Origin: Isoetes taiwanensis
Taxonomy: Eukaryota; Streptophyta; Lycopodiopsida; Isoetales; Isoetaceae
Reading direction: 5' to 3'
DNA: 64,000 nucleotides
NCBI GenBank assembly: GCA_021234155.1
Contig: JAJEKV010000025.1
Coordinates: 3,247,339 to 3,311,338 of the forward strand
The notes under the pieces were generated by a model. That model did not search any database. It worked only from the letters and a program-made list of their open reading frames with translations, and was not told the DNA's origin. The translations under genes were made by a program, and so were the position numbers. Positions 43,643 through 55,125 of this stretch are shown piece after piece; within the stretch, counting starts at the first letter, position 1, and every line of letters starts with the position of its first letter.

Positions 43643-46600
43643 ATAGCTATAGTAAATTTTCTTTATCACGTTTTTATAATATGGTGCTATATTGTGAAAT
43701 ATTGACTATTTTGTAAATAATATGAGATTACATTTTTCAAATTTTCATACTTTTGAGGTGGTTTGTGTGAATTTGAATATGCTATAAAAAACATGCAATA
43801 AAAATTTGTCCCAAAATTAAGACATAATCCCAATTTAATTGAATGATGGTTAAACTTTTTTTTCTTCTAATTTTAATTTTATTGTTCCATGTTCATGTCT
43901 GATACAGGTGAGGGATAATTGCTTAGATTAGTAGCACAATGATTATGTTATAAGGCGCAAAAAAACAAAAGTTTTAACTCTTCGCACATGTATGTTTATA
44001 AAGTTATCGAGAACGGCTTGCCAAAAGGTGATTCCTTTTGGCTTTGGAGTCCAAAGTGCCAGTCCCTGTACGCATTCTCCAGCAGCCAAAGACTTATAAA
44101 ATACTGTTTCAAATATCGCAAAACAAATTGCTGACAGAAGGATTAAATAAAGCAAGGTGGTTAGATGTATTGCAAGTCACCGTTGTGTAAAAGGACATAA
44201 TACTTGTGGAAACATTGTCATGTTACCTGTTGAGTTTTAAATGCCGACTCAATCCTATTTGTGTTATGTCAAATAATGAAGCATACTACAGTTGGAGTGG
44301 AGGACAAAGCATTTGCATTGTTGTAGATTTGAAATGTTCTTAAGGATCCATCTGATGTATTCAATCTGATGTATTTATTCCTATACAAGAGTTAGAAGCC
44401 TATACAAAATAGACATGGGAAAACCTTGGCAGTTAGGAATTCTAAGGCATGACATGATTATTACTTAATAAATTGTTTTTCATAATGATTGGTTAGACAT
44501 TTCTCATTTCAATATTATGTGGAAGCACACATATATCTGACCTGTTTCAACCTTCGACGTAAGCATGGAATGTCACCCCATTTGGCCAGCGATCCTTGAT
44601 ATCTGTGCGGACGTGGCTAGATAATGAAGCATATGGCAGATATGTGTTGAATGAAATGGACATTAGTTGATGGGGATTAAAGTTCGAATTTTGTTGTATG
44701 CTAAAGGAGCTTTCATTTGGCAGAGCAAAACCATCTTCATCACTTTAGTTGATTAAGGATTGTTGCACACCATTTTTCCATGACACATGAGCAAAGAGTT
44801 TTATTAAAGAGGTATTTGCCATTTGTTAACGACTTTTCCAAGACACTTTATTTCTTTAGCTCCATTGCTTGCAAGCTTTCAAGATATACCAAAGCCCTAC
44901 TCAATAAAAATAGCAATGTTCATCACTCTTCTAGCTATGTTGTGAATACCATTTGGTAATTTTGGAAGAAAAATATATATCTTTGTATACTTTTGCGTTT
45001 GATGTATGTTATTAGATGTACTATAGTAAAGAAGGATAAACAACTGAAGAAGGATAGTATGCGAGGTGCCCAAGTCCAAGAGTGATAGGAGAGTCAATGA
45101 TTGGATGGCATTGCTCTTACTTACACACTTATTACAACATATTCATGTTCTGCTTACATAAGTATCACTAAAACATGCGACCATAATCCAATTACTAAGT
45201 TGCCACCACCCGACAATGCAAGATATTGCGACACTACATCCGCATTCATGTTCACAGTGAGTTCAATTGGATAAGTTGATTGAATCTACATGAGAATATT
45301 TTATGTTTGTGATGATGGTTTATTGTTTTCGGGGTCAATGTTTCATCTCGGCTTGGATATCCGGCCATGTTCAAAAGGAGATTTTAAGTCAAAGCAGACA
45401 ATGCTTCTTTTTGTTTTTGGAGCACCAGAAGAAACATGCAAGCGGTGATGCCTTGCGATTACTAGAGGCTCCACCAACGTTAGAGAAGAGAATACAACCA
45501 GATCTTCGTTTATCCCTTTTCAGGTATTGGTTTTTTGCTTTCCTAAAATTGTTATTCTCATCAAGAGCTTATGGGATCATTGTTGCTGGGTTATAAGCTT
45601 TGGTGGATTTAGACAAAAGAAGCAAAATATATCTATTTGCCCCTTTCTGGAATTTTTGTTTGAGGCCTATTATTTCTTGATTTTTAAGTTGCAGAAAGTT
45701 TGTGTGCATTATCTACATTAGATTCGAAATTCCAGTAGGAATTCAGTTTGGGGTTTCATTTTTCTCTTAGAAATAGGTAAATGTAATTATTTTGATCGAA
45801 ATATTAACCAGGAAGCTCGGTTCTGAGCTTTGTAATTTAGTGTCTTAATTTCAAGTTCCCTTATCTCCTATTGTATTATCACTGTCTTCTCTCAGAGAGA
45901 TTCTAAGCACATACATTAATTTGCAGTGCAAAGGATTGGGATCTCAATGTCCATGGTTTATTGGGGCTTTTGAAAAAACATTGGATACTGTTTTAGAAAC
46001 GAGGAACAGGGTGACATGTTGAGACAAATATGGTAAGCATGCCAGTTCGAGATAGGCTACACATCTTTTTATCATGTTTTTTCCCATTCCTTTGCTTCGC
46101 CCTTTTGGTGTTGCATCTTAATTTGATTGTTGAATCATGTGAAACATGCGCATCCTAAGAAGAGGGCACTAATTATAATTACAAGTAACCATAGCTTACT
46201 TGGAATGATCAAATTGTCCCCCGTCTTAAATTGTTTCCTCATTTGGAGGCATTTATTTTCCTTTTTATATGATGTATTTGATTTTTGTCATCTCTATATT
46301 TTATTGAAGACTGGAAATTAACACGATTACAAAATGTTAACTTCTCCAGGGATCATATGCACATGGCCAGAAGTTGTTTGAGAGGAACATGGAATTTGCA
46401 ATGCAGTTTTGAAAGTAACAATTTGTCTATATAAAACCAAAGAGTTGTATATCCAGCTTAACAAGGCTTTGACAATCCACTTTTCATGTAGTCTCCTCAA
46501 CTTCTCATGCAGTGTCCTATATTCATCGATTTGTTTGGCCTCCGATCTTCTTTCAGACCCTTCTAGCTCGAGCATTCCTTGCACTTTGATCCTATGGCCT

Positions 46601-46826
46601 CTGCCCTAGACCTGACCAATTTGCCACAGTTCTAAATCACGACTTGCCACAAGACTTGATTCTTGACAGATAGAAAAAATCTTCTATCTACTTGCATAGA
46701 GAATGGCACATGAACTGCAGATTTCTCCCCAGATATTATGACAGTGAGATTAGAAAACAACTGAGTTTTACTTGAGCATGTTCTCATGGTTCATGGTATT
46801 TGCTTGCATATTTCTACCGTTGCCAT
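43643..46826. other. no firm gene; possible exon near 45400-45520
   Basis: AT-rich. One stretch ending TTTATCCCTTTTCAG|GTATTGG near 45525 could be an exon end (RLLEAPPTLEKRIQPDLRLS), and TTTGCAG|TGCAAAGG at 45927 could be an acceptor. The family is not recognised and the frame cannot be extended. The rest shows only short ORFs. Confidence 0.3.
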
Positions 46827-46980
46827 ATTTCAAATTATGCAGACCTGTATTGAAGCTTCTTTTTTCTCAACTATAGAGTAGAAGATATTTCTAGATTGTT
46901 TGGCTTAGTAAGTACAAGTAGAAGCTTTGAATATTACTTCAAGAAGCTTGCTCCATATTTAGACGGATCAACCTCTATAA
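46827..46980 (+). repeat. 154-bp direct repeat, left copy, flanking a LINE
   Basis: It runs from ATTTCAAATTATGCAGACCT to ACCTCTATAA and is repeated at 54605-54758 with three substitutions. It lies immediately before the LINE, and its partner lies immediately after the LINE tail, so it is best read as a very long target-site duplication. Confidence 0.9.
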
Positions 46981-48015
46981 TAAGCTGAGAGCCTGCTGGA
47001 ACACTCTATCAAGCCATGCTTGCAGTCTTGCTTTTTACCATCAAATCTATACCTGCACTAGCATTTTTGCTGTAGCTATAGATCATTGAGCATGACATGG
47101 CGATTGGGGATGGCGATTGCCGAGTTACGATGACGGGTAAGTACCGAATTCTCTACATTAGAATATCATGCAATTCAGATTAGGCTGATAAACACTGCCG
47201 AAGTACGGGATTGCGTTAAGGATACCGTTGCTGTTAACTTAGCTTAGTTTATTTTGTTGCCCGGAGGGCATTCCTGCTTGGTTGGTTAGGAGTATGTTCA
47301 CAATAGCCATCACTATCAGGAAAAAAATAAAACAGCAAAGAATGATGTATCGACTAATTAAGTCAGGCATGGGTTAATCTATATAAATTCTGCTTCGACG
47401 AACCAAGATAGAGGGACGATATCATAGTATCACAAGAAAGATGACCGAAGCAGGGGCGCTAAACCACACAGATGGGGAAAATCGTTCTTAGGAAACTCAA
47501 ACTCCGGTACCAGTAATTTGAAACATAAGAGTCGTTGAGAAAATAACGATATAAATATGGTAGCTAAATTTACTCATCAAAATTTAAATTGTTAGAACAA
47601 ATAGACGTCGTTGCAAAAATCAGGGGATGGTAAAATTAAAAATAATAAAATAGTATAGCAGCATATACGATCAGTCCGACGTGTCACGATAATCAATAGA
47701 CCTAGGTAGACGGTAATAATGGGCAGCTACGGAGAAGGGAGGCTATGGTACAAATGTCAGTATAGGGTGCAGTAGGAAGCGTCGTGTATACACATACGAA
47801 AATCAGTAGGACAGGATAAGACAAGACCAGTAATTAATAAGGGCGGGCGTAATAAAGGAGCGGGAACATAGATTCGTAACCCTAAAAGTTAACACCTTAT
47901 AACAAAGGAAGGACGAAGAAGGGAGCTCCACCCTCGGGATTTTTTTGTAGCTCCGGCCACACACTACCGCGATCAAAGCATCCGACTTGATCCCGCCTCC
48001 TGAGTTTGGAACAGA

Positions 48016-48564
48016 ATGGACAAAGGGAAGAGGGTAGTGGAAGAGCAGGTAGTCGAAGAACAGACAATCAAGAAGCGCCCAAGGGTCGGCGTTCCGGGCA
48101 ACCTTACAGTGCCTTGGAACCCAGATTTGGAAGATCTATGCCCATGGTGTCTCTGTGAACATGACTACTTGTGCCTGGAGAGAGGATTGTCATCATGCAT
48201 AAATTGTGGTAGAGTGCACTGTTTGTTTTGTGATCGCATACATCACGCACAGGCTATGAAGGATGCGGGGTACAGCCTCCGTCTGTTGGAAGTGATGGGC
48301 GTCATGTCAGACAAGAGTGATACAGTCAGAAGGCAAGACATGGAGAGGGTTATGCAGTGTTTCAACGGACTCCAGATAAATGCAGCTATACAGAAATCCT
48401 CTTGCTACCAACACGAGCTTCTGGTAGGAGATTTCGGCAAGGTATGCGTCTATTGTTGCGAAAAGAACCCATCTGATTACATATGCAGGGCATTCATGGC
48501 AAGGAATGTGGAGAAGAAGAAAAGGATAGGAGAGTCGTCTATGGGCAGGAAGCAAAGAAGGTGA
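48016..48564 (+). CDS. LINE accessory ORF: Cys-rich zinc-binding protein, 182 aa
   Basis: It starts MDKGKRVVEEQVVEEQTIKK (basic KKRPR follows) after an in-frame clean leader. The Cys/His cluster is CPWCLCEHDYLCLE, SSCINCGRVHCLFCDRIHH, and later VCVYCCEKNPSDYIC, arranged like a RING- or treble-clef-type zinc fold. The C-terminus is Lys/Arg-rich (EKKKRIGESSMGRKQRR). The frame is intact in an otherwise damaged element. Zinc knuckle or RING-like ORFs occur in some LINEs, where they may bind RNA. I do not know an exact family. It lies 1.5 kb upstream of ORF1. Confidence 0.65.
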   Translation: MDKGKRVVEEQVVEEQTIKKRPRVGVPGNLTVPWNPDLEDLCPWCLCEHDYLCLERGLSSCINCGRVHCLFCDRIHHAQAMKDAGYSLRLLEVMGVMSDKSDTVRRQDMERVMQCFNGLQINAAIQKSSCYQHELLVGDFGKVCVYCCEKNPSDYICRAFMARNVEKKKRIGESSMGRKQRR

Positions 48565-50038
48565 ACGGGCAGAGGATGACCAGCACAGGAGGAACTGGAA
48601 AGAGATACGAGGGAGGAGGGGAAGGAAAGGAACGACTTTTTTTGTTTAACTTTTGTTTTTTATTTACATGTTTTTAGGATCCAAGGTTATCAGTCTCATG
48701 ATCTAGGCAGTGCATCTGAATCAGCCCATGGCTGAATATACAAAATATGTAATTGATACGAGGTATCTGGAAAGAAGGACAAAAATGAATCATGTATTCC
48801 CGAGGACATCTTTAGAATGAATGAATTTTGGATTGCCAGAATTGGTATGTAAACCTCTGTTACTTGTCTTTTGATAAGAACAGGAAGCTGGGCCACAAGG
48901 TATAGATGGTATTGTCTTAGTATTAAAAATTGGGCAGAATTTATCTAGGTTAGACGAGTAGTGGAAACCTTTGACAATTAAATGACACAAGTAATGTGCC
49001 TACACAAAATGTGAGAAGGATAATTAAACATATAAAATCTACAATCAGAGTATCAACGAAGTGAAGCACGGTAACGAACAGCAGGCCGAACCCGCATCGA
49101 CAGGAGAACTACAAAAATCGATTACAAGATGATGTTACCAAAAGAAGCATAAGCAACATGATCGGAGGTGATAATGTGAAGGTGGCAAATAGAATATTAA
49201 CCTAAGTGGACGTAACGCGGACAGAAAGAGGATAAGCTCAGGGCAGCTCAGGGCAGTCAATGTACAAAGGAGACACATCAGCAACAAAAGACGGGATATA
49301 ACGGAGACCGGGGTAGAAAAGGCAAGGCAGACCTTCTATATGAGTAAAAAGTGGACGGGACAAGTTACGGGACAGAGAGGCCCAGCCTCCGCCGTACACC
49401 AGGATAGCGAGGGCTAGACCCACCAACTGGTCCCCGGATCACCATAAACTCGAAAACAAACAAGAGAACAACACAAGATGACAACCATGGAATAACAGCC
49501 AAATATGAGTGGGTACAAACTTATATGTGCGATATTGATAGTCAAAAAGGAGACCGGAATACGCTACGGACTGAGGGGTTAAACCCCCGCCGTAGGCCAG
49601 GATAGCGAGGACACAACCATCCAATTGGTTTCCGGATCACCATAATGACTGAACGAAAGCCTAAACGCTTTTATAAATAAATAATGACTCCGGTAGGCAA
49701 CTATCGAATCTTGGATTGGCACAGAGAGGGCCACCCCCTGCCAAGATAGCGGAAACGGAGAGATGACGGGATTTAAGTGGCGGATCGCATAATATATGAT
49801 GTGGAACATAATAATTAATAGGGTTGGACATTTCAAAATTCAAATTCCAATCCGAGATTAACAGCATTTTTGAATAAGAGACCGTTCAGAGACAGAATAT
49901 ATATACACTACACGGGCAAATGACTGGTACCTTATCAGAAACAAGCAATTGCAATAATCCGAACGAGAGAGCACCGTTGCATACTGTGTCCAGAAACGAT
50001 GGCGGGAAGCACCAACCTCAGCCAACAGAAGAAAGGAT
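48565..50038 (+). other. LINE spacer with subrepeats
   Basis: No ORF. A block GCCGTACACCAGGATAGCGA, continuing to CCGGATCACCATAA, at about 49391-49448 recurs at 49589-49648 (offset 198 bp) with changes, and a weaker third piece (CCAAGATAGCGG) lies at 49741. Its position between ORFs suggests leader or internal promoter repeats of the element. Confidence 0.6.
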
Positions 50039-51075
50039 ATGGCAGGGGCTCCAGTAAGCCAACATGATCTCAAGGATTTTCTAGCTCAAATGAATAAGCA
50101 GCTGGAGTCCAGGATACCGAGCATGGATGCCCTCAACATGCTAGCAGAGACGGCCAACCGCAACAAAATAGCTATCTCCAGCATGGACGTGAGGATGGGG
50201 GGGGTCGAGAGGACAAGCGAAGATCTGCAGCGCAGGATAGACGAGATTGAGAAGGAAACTCTAAAATCATGCAGAGGTTGGTTGAATTAGAAAAAGCAAA
50301 TGTTGAGTTAGATGCATGGGAGTCGTTTGATAGGATAAAATCGCATATCATGGAATTTGAGGAGCAGAATAGAATTAAGCATGATGTTAGGCTGATAGGG
50401 GTAGCAGAAAAACCTAACGAAGACACATACCGAGTTACTGCAGAGATAATAGAGACAGTGTTCAAAGAACACCGAAGCAGCATCGTCAAAGCAGTACGGT
50501 CAGACCAGTGGAGGGGTCGGTCGAGGCACATAAACCTGACACTCAGAGACCTGTCAGCCAAGGAGAGGGTGCTACGCATGGGATCCAGGCTAAGGAATGG
50601 GATCAAAGTACAGGAAGCTCTAACTGTCATGCAACAGCAAGGGCTGCACAGGGAACTGGCCAGAGCCAGGGAATTGAATCAGGCAGGGATACACGCGGGA
50701 GTCAAGAATGGCAAAGTTTACCTGCACAAGAGGGTGAGGGAGCAAGCAGCCCCAGGACAAGAACAGAATGTGGGGACACTGGAATTAACGAAGATAACAG
50801 AAATGGAAAAGGAGAATATCAGCCTCTTGGTGGTCATACCACAAGGACAGGAAGACAGAACATTGGAGGGGGCGACAAAGACGATAGCCCCAGAAGCAAT
50901 CCAACACAGAGCAGTAGAAAGAAACGGAAACGGGGCCGGAGAAGACCGATCACCCCAAATGGGAATCATGGGCCCAACATCGATCACAAAGGCCAGGGAA
51001 CGACCGAGAAGGGTAGGCAACGGGGTAGAACACACAGAAACCCCAAAGGAGCAACATCGAGGGAAGAGACGCTGA
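50039..51075 (+). pseudogene. LINE ORF1 (L1 ORF1p-like, RNA-binding), one frameshift
   Basis: ORF1 proteins coat the LINE RNA. The first frame starts MAGAPVSQHDLKDFLAQMNK and forms a coiled coil (VRMGGVERTSEDLQRRIDEI). At about 50265-50290 the frame shifts by one base and the helix continues as MQRLVELEKANVELDAWESF. The RRM-like region follows: VRLIGVAEKPNEDTYRVTAE, HINLTLRDLSAKERVLRMGS and QGLHRELARARELNQAGIHA. This matches the Transposase_22/L1 ORF1p layout. The basic Arg/Asn-rich tail to 51075 runs into the start of ORF2. Confidence 0.82.
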
Positions 51076-52262
51076 CGATATGGTACTGGAATTGTACCGG
51101 ATACCCTTGGGATGATGGGGAGAGGCTCGAAGGAGCACATGATTGTGACATAATATGTCTGGTGGAGACATGGGAACACAACATCAAACGGCTACCAGAG
51201 GAAGAGGGATACCAGCTATTCACATGCTAGAAAGATAAGGATTTTAAGATAGGAAGAGGAAGCGCAGGTCTAGCCTGCTATGTAAAGGACAATGTAGAAA
51301 ACAGTGCATGTATTTTGCATTCGGATATCAATAAAAGATACATGATACTGAGTATTCAATTGCAAAGCAAAAAAGATCTAATTTTGATTATAGCATACTA
51401 CCCACCAAACAGTGACAAACTAGAATTGCTAGACTTGGGAGAGAGTATGATGAAGTGGAAGGAACAGGGGCCAATGATTCTAATAGGGGACCTAAACGCC
51501 AGAACGGGTCAGGAACAAGCATAAAACACAAGCATAGATGAAACGAATGAACAGTGGATACACACTGCAATATCACAGGATTGGAAAAGAAGCTCAGAAG
51601 ACAAGACAGTGATCAATACCAAGGGTGAATTGTTGCTCGAAGTATGCACGGCGACAGGGGTCATTATAGCTAATGGGGTACAAAAATGGGAAGGATCAGG
51701 GAAGTTCACAAGCCAGAACGCACACGGGAAAAGCATGGTAGACTATGTGATTATGAATGACCAAGCAGTGGAAATAGTCTCGAGATTTGTGCTACTAGAA
51801 TGGCCGATTGGGAAAAGAGAAAGCCATAGACCCATACAGCTAACACTCAAAGGGGACGAGCAGACTCAAGTTGACAGTACACTGGGAAAGGAGAAAGACA
51901 AAGGGAAGGTGAAAATACACTTCCAGGATAAGTACGCAGATACATTCATGCAATCTATCAAAGCCGAAATGGAAAAATGGGAATGGGGAGAACATAGGGC
52001 AGACGAAAATGGGAACATGCTCAATGACATAATGGTGAAGGTGGCAACAGAGGTTTTTGGAAAACGGAAAAGACCCAGGCGAAACAATGCTTTTAAAACC
52101 TCAGTATGGTTTGATAAGGAATGCAGAGAACAAAAAAGAAAAGTCAGAGCACATATAGGCAGAGAGACATATCAAGCAGAAAGAGCAGCATATCTAAGAA
52201 TGCTGAAGGCAAAAAGAAACAAAAATTTGGTACAACACCAATGGGGCCTAGCCAGATGCTAA
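51070..52262 (+). pseudogene. LINE ORF2: endonuclease and linker
   Basis: The first strand TIWYWNCTGYPWDDGERLEG begins at 51073; CDIICLVETWEHN carries the catalytic Glu. A TAG at 51228-51230 interrupts the frame, followed by GRGSAGLACYVKD. MILIGDLNARTGQEQA ends at a TAA (51522-51524). The last part has SQNAHGKSMVDYVIMNDQA and KRESHRPIQLTL. The domain is complete in order but has two premature stops. The linker includes KVATEVFGKRKRPRRNNAFK and LVQHQWGLAR, then a frameshift near 52250. Confidence 0.88.
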
Positions 52263-53300
52263 AAAGGCAACCCCGAAATTTTTGGAAAGGATTTAAAGGG
52301 AAGGGAGAGGGGAACAGGAAAACTGAGAACATACAGGGCAGCATTGGAGCATCTGGATGGGAGAAATACCTTGAGAAACTATATAGGACAGGGGCATCCC
52401 CAGCGCCAATACTCGAATTACAAGAAATGGATGAACCGTGTTTCAACATACATGAAGTAATGTTAGCACTAAACAGGATGGCTAACAACAAAGCCCCAGA
52501 CCTATATGGGCTGACTGTAGAACTACTGAAATGCGCGGATACAGCAATAGGGAAAGAGGTTACCAACATTTTCAATGGCATAATACACACGGGGCTCCCG
52601 GACAGATGGGCTTACAATAGGGTCATACCCTTACACAAGGGGGGAGGGGGAGCAGGCAGGAACCTGGAAACTACAGGACAATAATGGTGAGCTCTATCTT
52701 CGCAAAATGGTTTGGGAAGGTACTGGACAGTAAGTTGAAATGGTGGGCAGAAACGGGAAACCTGAGGGCGCAAGAACAAGCAGGCTTCAGACCAGAACAT
52801 TCAACTACAGGCTATCTAGTAACCCTTCGGATACTAATAGAGCATAACAGAGCTCAGGGGAAGAAAATAGTATGCTGCTTTGTGGATTTTAGGAAAGCTT
52901 TCGACACGGTCCTGAGAGAGAAGCTCCTACAGAGACTGATGGATATGCAGGCACCGAGAGACATGGTAGGAGCAATTGCAAGAATGTACCACAGGGTGTA
53001 TGCAAAAATGGAAGAGGAAGGACAGGCAATAAACCGCGACATAGGGGTAAAACAAGGGTGCCCACTATCCCCAATATTGTTCGGAATATACATAGACGCA
53101 TTACAAGGTTTCATAGCAGAACAACAAGGGGACATGGACGCCCCTACGCTAGGAGATACTAAGGTACCTATTATGTTATATGCTGACGACCTGAGTATGA
53201 TGGCCACGAAGAATAAGGGAATGCACAGATTACTGAAGCTACTAGAGATCTTTTCTGCAAAGACAGGGCTTAAACCTTACGAAGACCAAAAATAGTCATT
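52263..53300 (+). pseudogene. LINE ORF2: reverse transcriptase
   Basis: The frame carries NRMANNKAPDLYGLTVELLK and TGLPDRWAYNRVIPLHKGGG. After a break at a G-run (52640-52685) it continues MVSSIFAKWFGKVLDSKLKW, QAGFRPEHSTTGYLVTLRIL, CFVDFRKAFDTV, KQGCPLSPILFGIYIDALQG and the catalytic IMLYADDLSMMATKNKG (near 53173-53215). A frameshift at about 53265 (KTGL then NLTKTK-like in another frame) ends the stretch. All RT motifs are present. The G-run lesion and the last frameshift inactivate it. Confidence 0.92.
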
Positions 53301-54353
53301 TTCGGTCACAGGAACAAACATAGAACTTTCAGGTATATGGGATCAGAACTAGAGGAATCAACGGAATACAGGGACCTGGGGTATGATGCACACGACATGG
53401 GGAATTGGGCTAAAGGTGCAGATACGAGGTTCCAAGCCGCCATTGGGAGTTACTTCAATATGAAAAATTTATGTAATAAAAGCAGAATAATAGACTGGGA
53501 AATCAAGTGTTACTTGTTCAACGCAGTGGTCGCTACGACGCAATTATATGGGGCTGAAGCTTGGGGAACGGGTTTAACAGATAAGAAATGGGAAAAATAG
53601 GAAGGGATCCTCAGACAGTGGCATAAACAGGAATTTAAGGTGCGGACAAACACACCGCTAACAGTCATGATATACGAGACAGGGCAGAAACCAATGGAGG
53701 TGAGAGCATGGGAGAGATTGATCAGATATCTGATAAAAGATAATGCAGGGGGGAAACCAGGGAAGCTGTCGACTATTGCAATCAGCGAGTCAACAAAATC
53801 ACACATCATCACAGGCAGCGGATGGTTTAAGGATGTGGCAATATGGACCAGAGAAATGGGAATGAACCTGAGTGACCTAGTAAACGAGGGGAAATGGAAT
53901 GAGGAATGGGCAGACAAGGATACACGAGCATGGCTGCAAAAACACGCAGGACCCAAAACACTCTGGCTTATGACAGTCTTCAATCCAGAACAGCAGATAG
54001 GGCAACAGATGTACCGAGACAATCTGTTAGGGAAGGCAAGGAGAGACACCCTAGCGAAATTTAGGATGGGGAGCCACGATCTGGGAGTTGAAAAGGACAG
54101 ATGGAGGAAAGTAGAAAAGGACGACCGGATATGCAGAATCTGTGACACCGGGAAAGTGGAGGATGAGAATCATCTACTCAATGAGTGCCCAATGTACGGA
54201 GACATCAGAAACAAATATAGATACATAGGATGGGGACAACCAGTAAACACCCTGATGATAAGGGCAGAAACAATGAGAGATCTAGCAGACGCAATACAGG
54301 AGATATTGACCAGACACGGGGAAGTACACAAGGAAAAAGGGCTTGTAATATGA
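53301..54353 (+). pseudogene. LINE ORF2: thumb region and C-terminal zinc motif
   Basis: Pieces: STEYRDLGYDAHDMGNWAKG and AVVATTQLYGAEAWGTGL to a TAG (53598-53600), then VRTNTPLTVMIYETGQKPME and REMGMNLSDLVNEGKWNEEW. The zinc motif ICRICDTGKVEDENHLLNEC (C-x2-C-x9-H-x4-C) follows near 54129-54190. The ORF ends at 54353, just before the 3' UTR. One in-frame stop is the only clear lesion in this part. Confidence 0.88.
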
Positions 54354-54604
54354 ACCATCCAAGAGGCGAGTCATAGTCGCCCAACAAATGTTCAGCTTAA
54401 AGCTGATTGATAACGACGCACCACCGCACGGCCATGATGCCGATTGTAAGCGGGGTGCCGGTACTAATAGGAATCTAGGAAGCCTTCAGAAAAGGCTACA
54501 ATAAACCAGCGTGATGTGCTAGTAGCACCTTTTAGGGAGCTCGCCCACGCTACATAAGTCCAGGGGCCTCAGGGCACAAGGGACGATAATTTCTATTCTA
54601 TTCT

Positions 54605-54758
54605 ATTTCAAATTATGCAGACCTGTATTGAAACTTCTTTTTTCTCAACTATAGAGTAGAAGATATTTCTTGATTGTTTGGCTTAGTAAGTACACGTAGA
54701 AGCTTTGAATATTACTTCAAGAAGCTTGCTCCATATTTAGACGGATCAACCTCTATAA
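54605..54758 (+). repeat. 154-bp direct repeat, right copy
   Basis: It matches 46827-46980 apart from three substitutions (GAAGC/GAAAC, TCTAG/TCTTG and ACAAGT/ACACGT). It starts exactly where the LINE tail ends. Confidence 0.9.
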
Positions 54759-54845
54759 ATGCAATCCATGAGATTATCCATATTGCTGCTGTCAGCTTTA
54801 GTCATGATGAAAGTATCATCAGCATATTGGAATTGCGATTCTGAT
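54759..54845 (-). pseudogene. fragment of a poly(A)-type plant LINE reverse transcriptase, antisense
   Basis: On the minus strand the sequence reads QFQYADDTFIMTKADSSNMD and NLMDC. QYADDT is the catalytic core of plant L1-type RT. Only about 25 codons are recognisable, and stops follow on both sides. The 154-bp repeat directly continues it, so the resident LINE inserted into or beside an older L1 remnant. Confidence 0.6.
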
Positions 54846-55125
54846 CAACATTTTATACAGGGCAACAATTTATGCAACTTGGAAAAATGCAAGAGATTGA
54901 TATTACATCATGAAGCTGGTTTTTCTCAAGAGATTGATACCACATTATGCAGGTTCCAGTTGATCTTATCTTAGTTTATCAGTCTCCTTAGTGTCTTCAT
55001 AGATTTCTCTCTCAAAAGTTAATGCGCAAGGATAATGTAATGAAAGAAATACTAGAGCTTATATCTAGAGGCTAACCTAACACATTGTTATTCAAATGTT
55101 TTTGTAGGATGAACTATAGAGCATA

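Larger units (their letters stand above)
46981..54604 (+). mobile_element. LINE, second subfamily, near full length (7.6 kb)
   Basis: Contents in order: a leader of about 1 kb, a Cys-rich ORF (48016-48564), a 1.5-kb spacer with subrepeats, an L1-type ORF1 (50039-51075), and ORF2 with endonuclease, RT and zinc motif (51070-54353). The 3' UTR has an AGCCTTCAGAAAAGGCT hairpin near 54479-54496, and a TTCTATTCTATTCT tail closes at 54604. The 154-bp repeats flank it. Lesions are modest: a few frameshifts and stops. It is closely related to the minus-strand copy at 35-38 kb. The 5' end is set by the left repeat; the first 100 bp could include filler DNA. Confidence 0.9.

Noticed and set aside
50718-51179. 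153-codon minus-strand ORF and neighbours
   Set aside because: Shadow of the LINE ORF1 C-terminus and endonuclease start; Ser/Cys/Pro-rich and without a domain.
53510-54148. 212-codon minus-strand ORF
   Set aside because: Shadow of the LINE C-terminal region. The sense strand has the conserved zinc motif.
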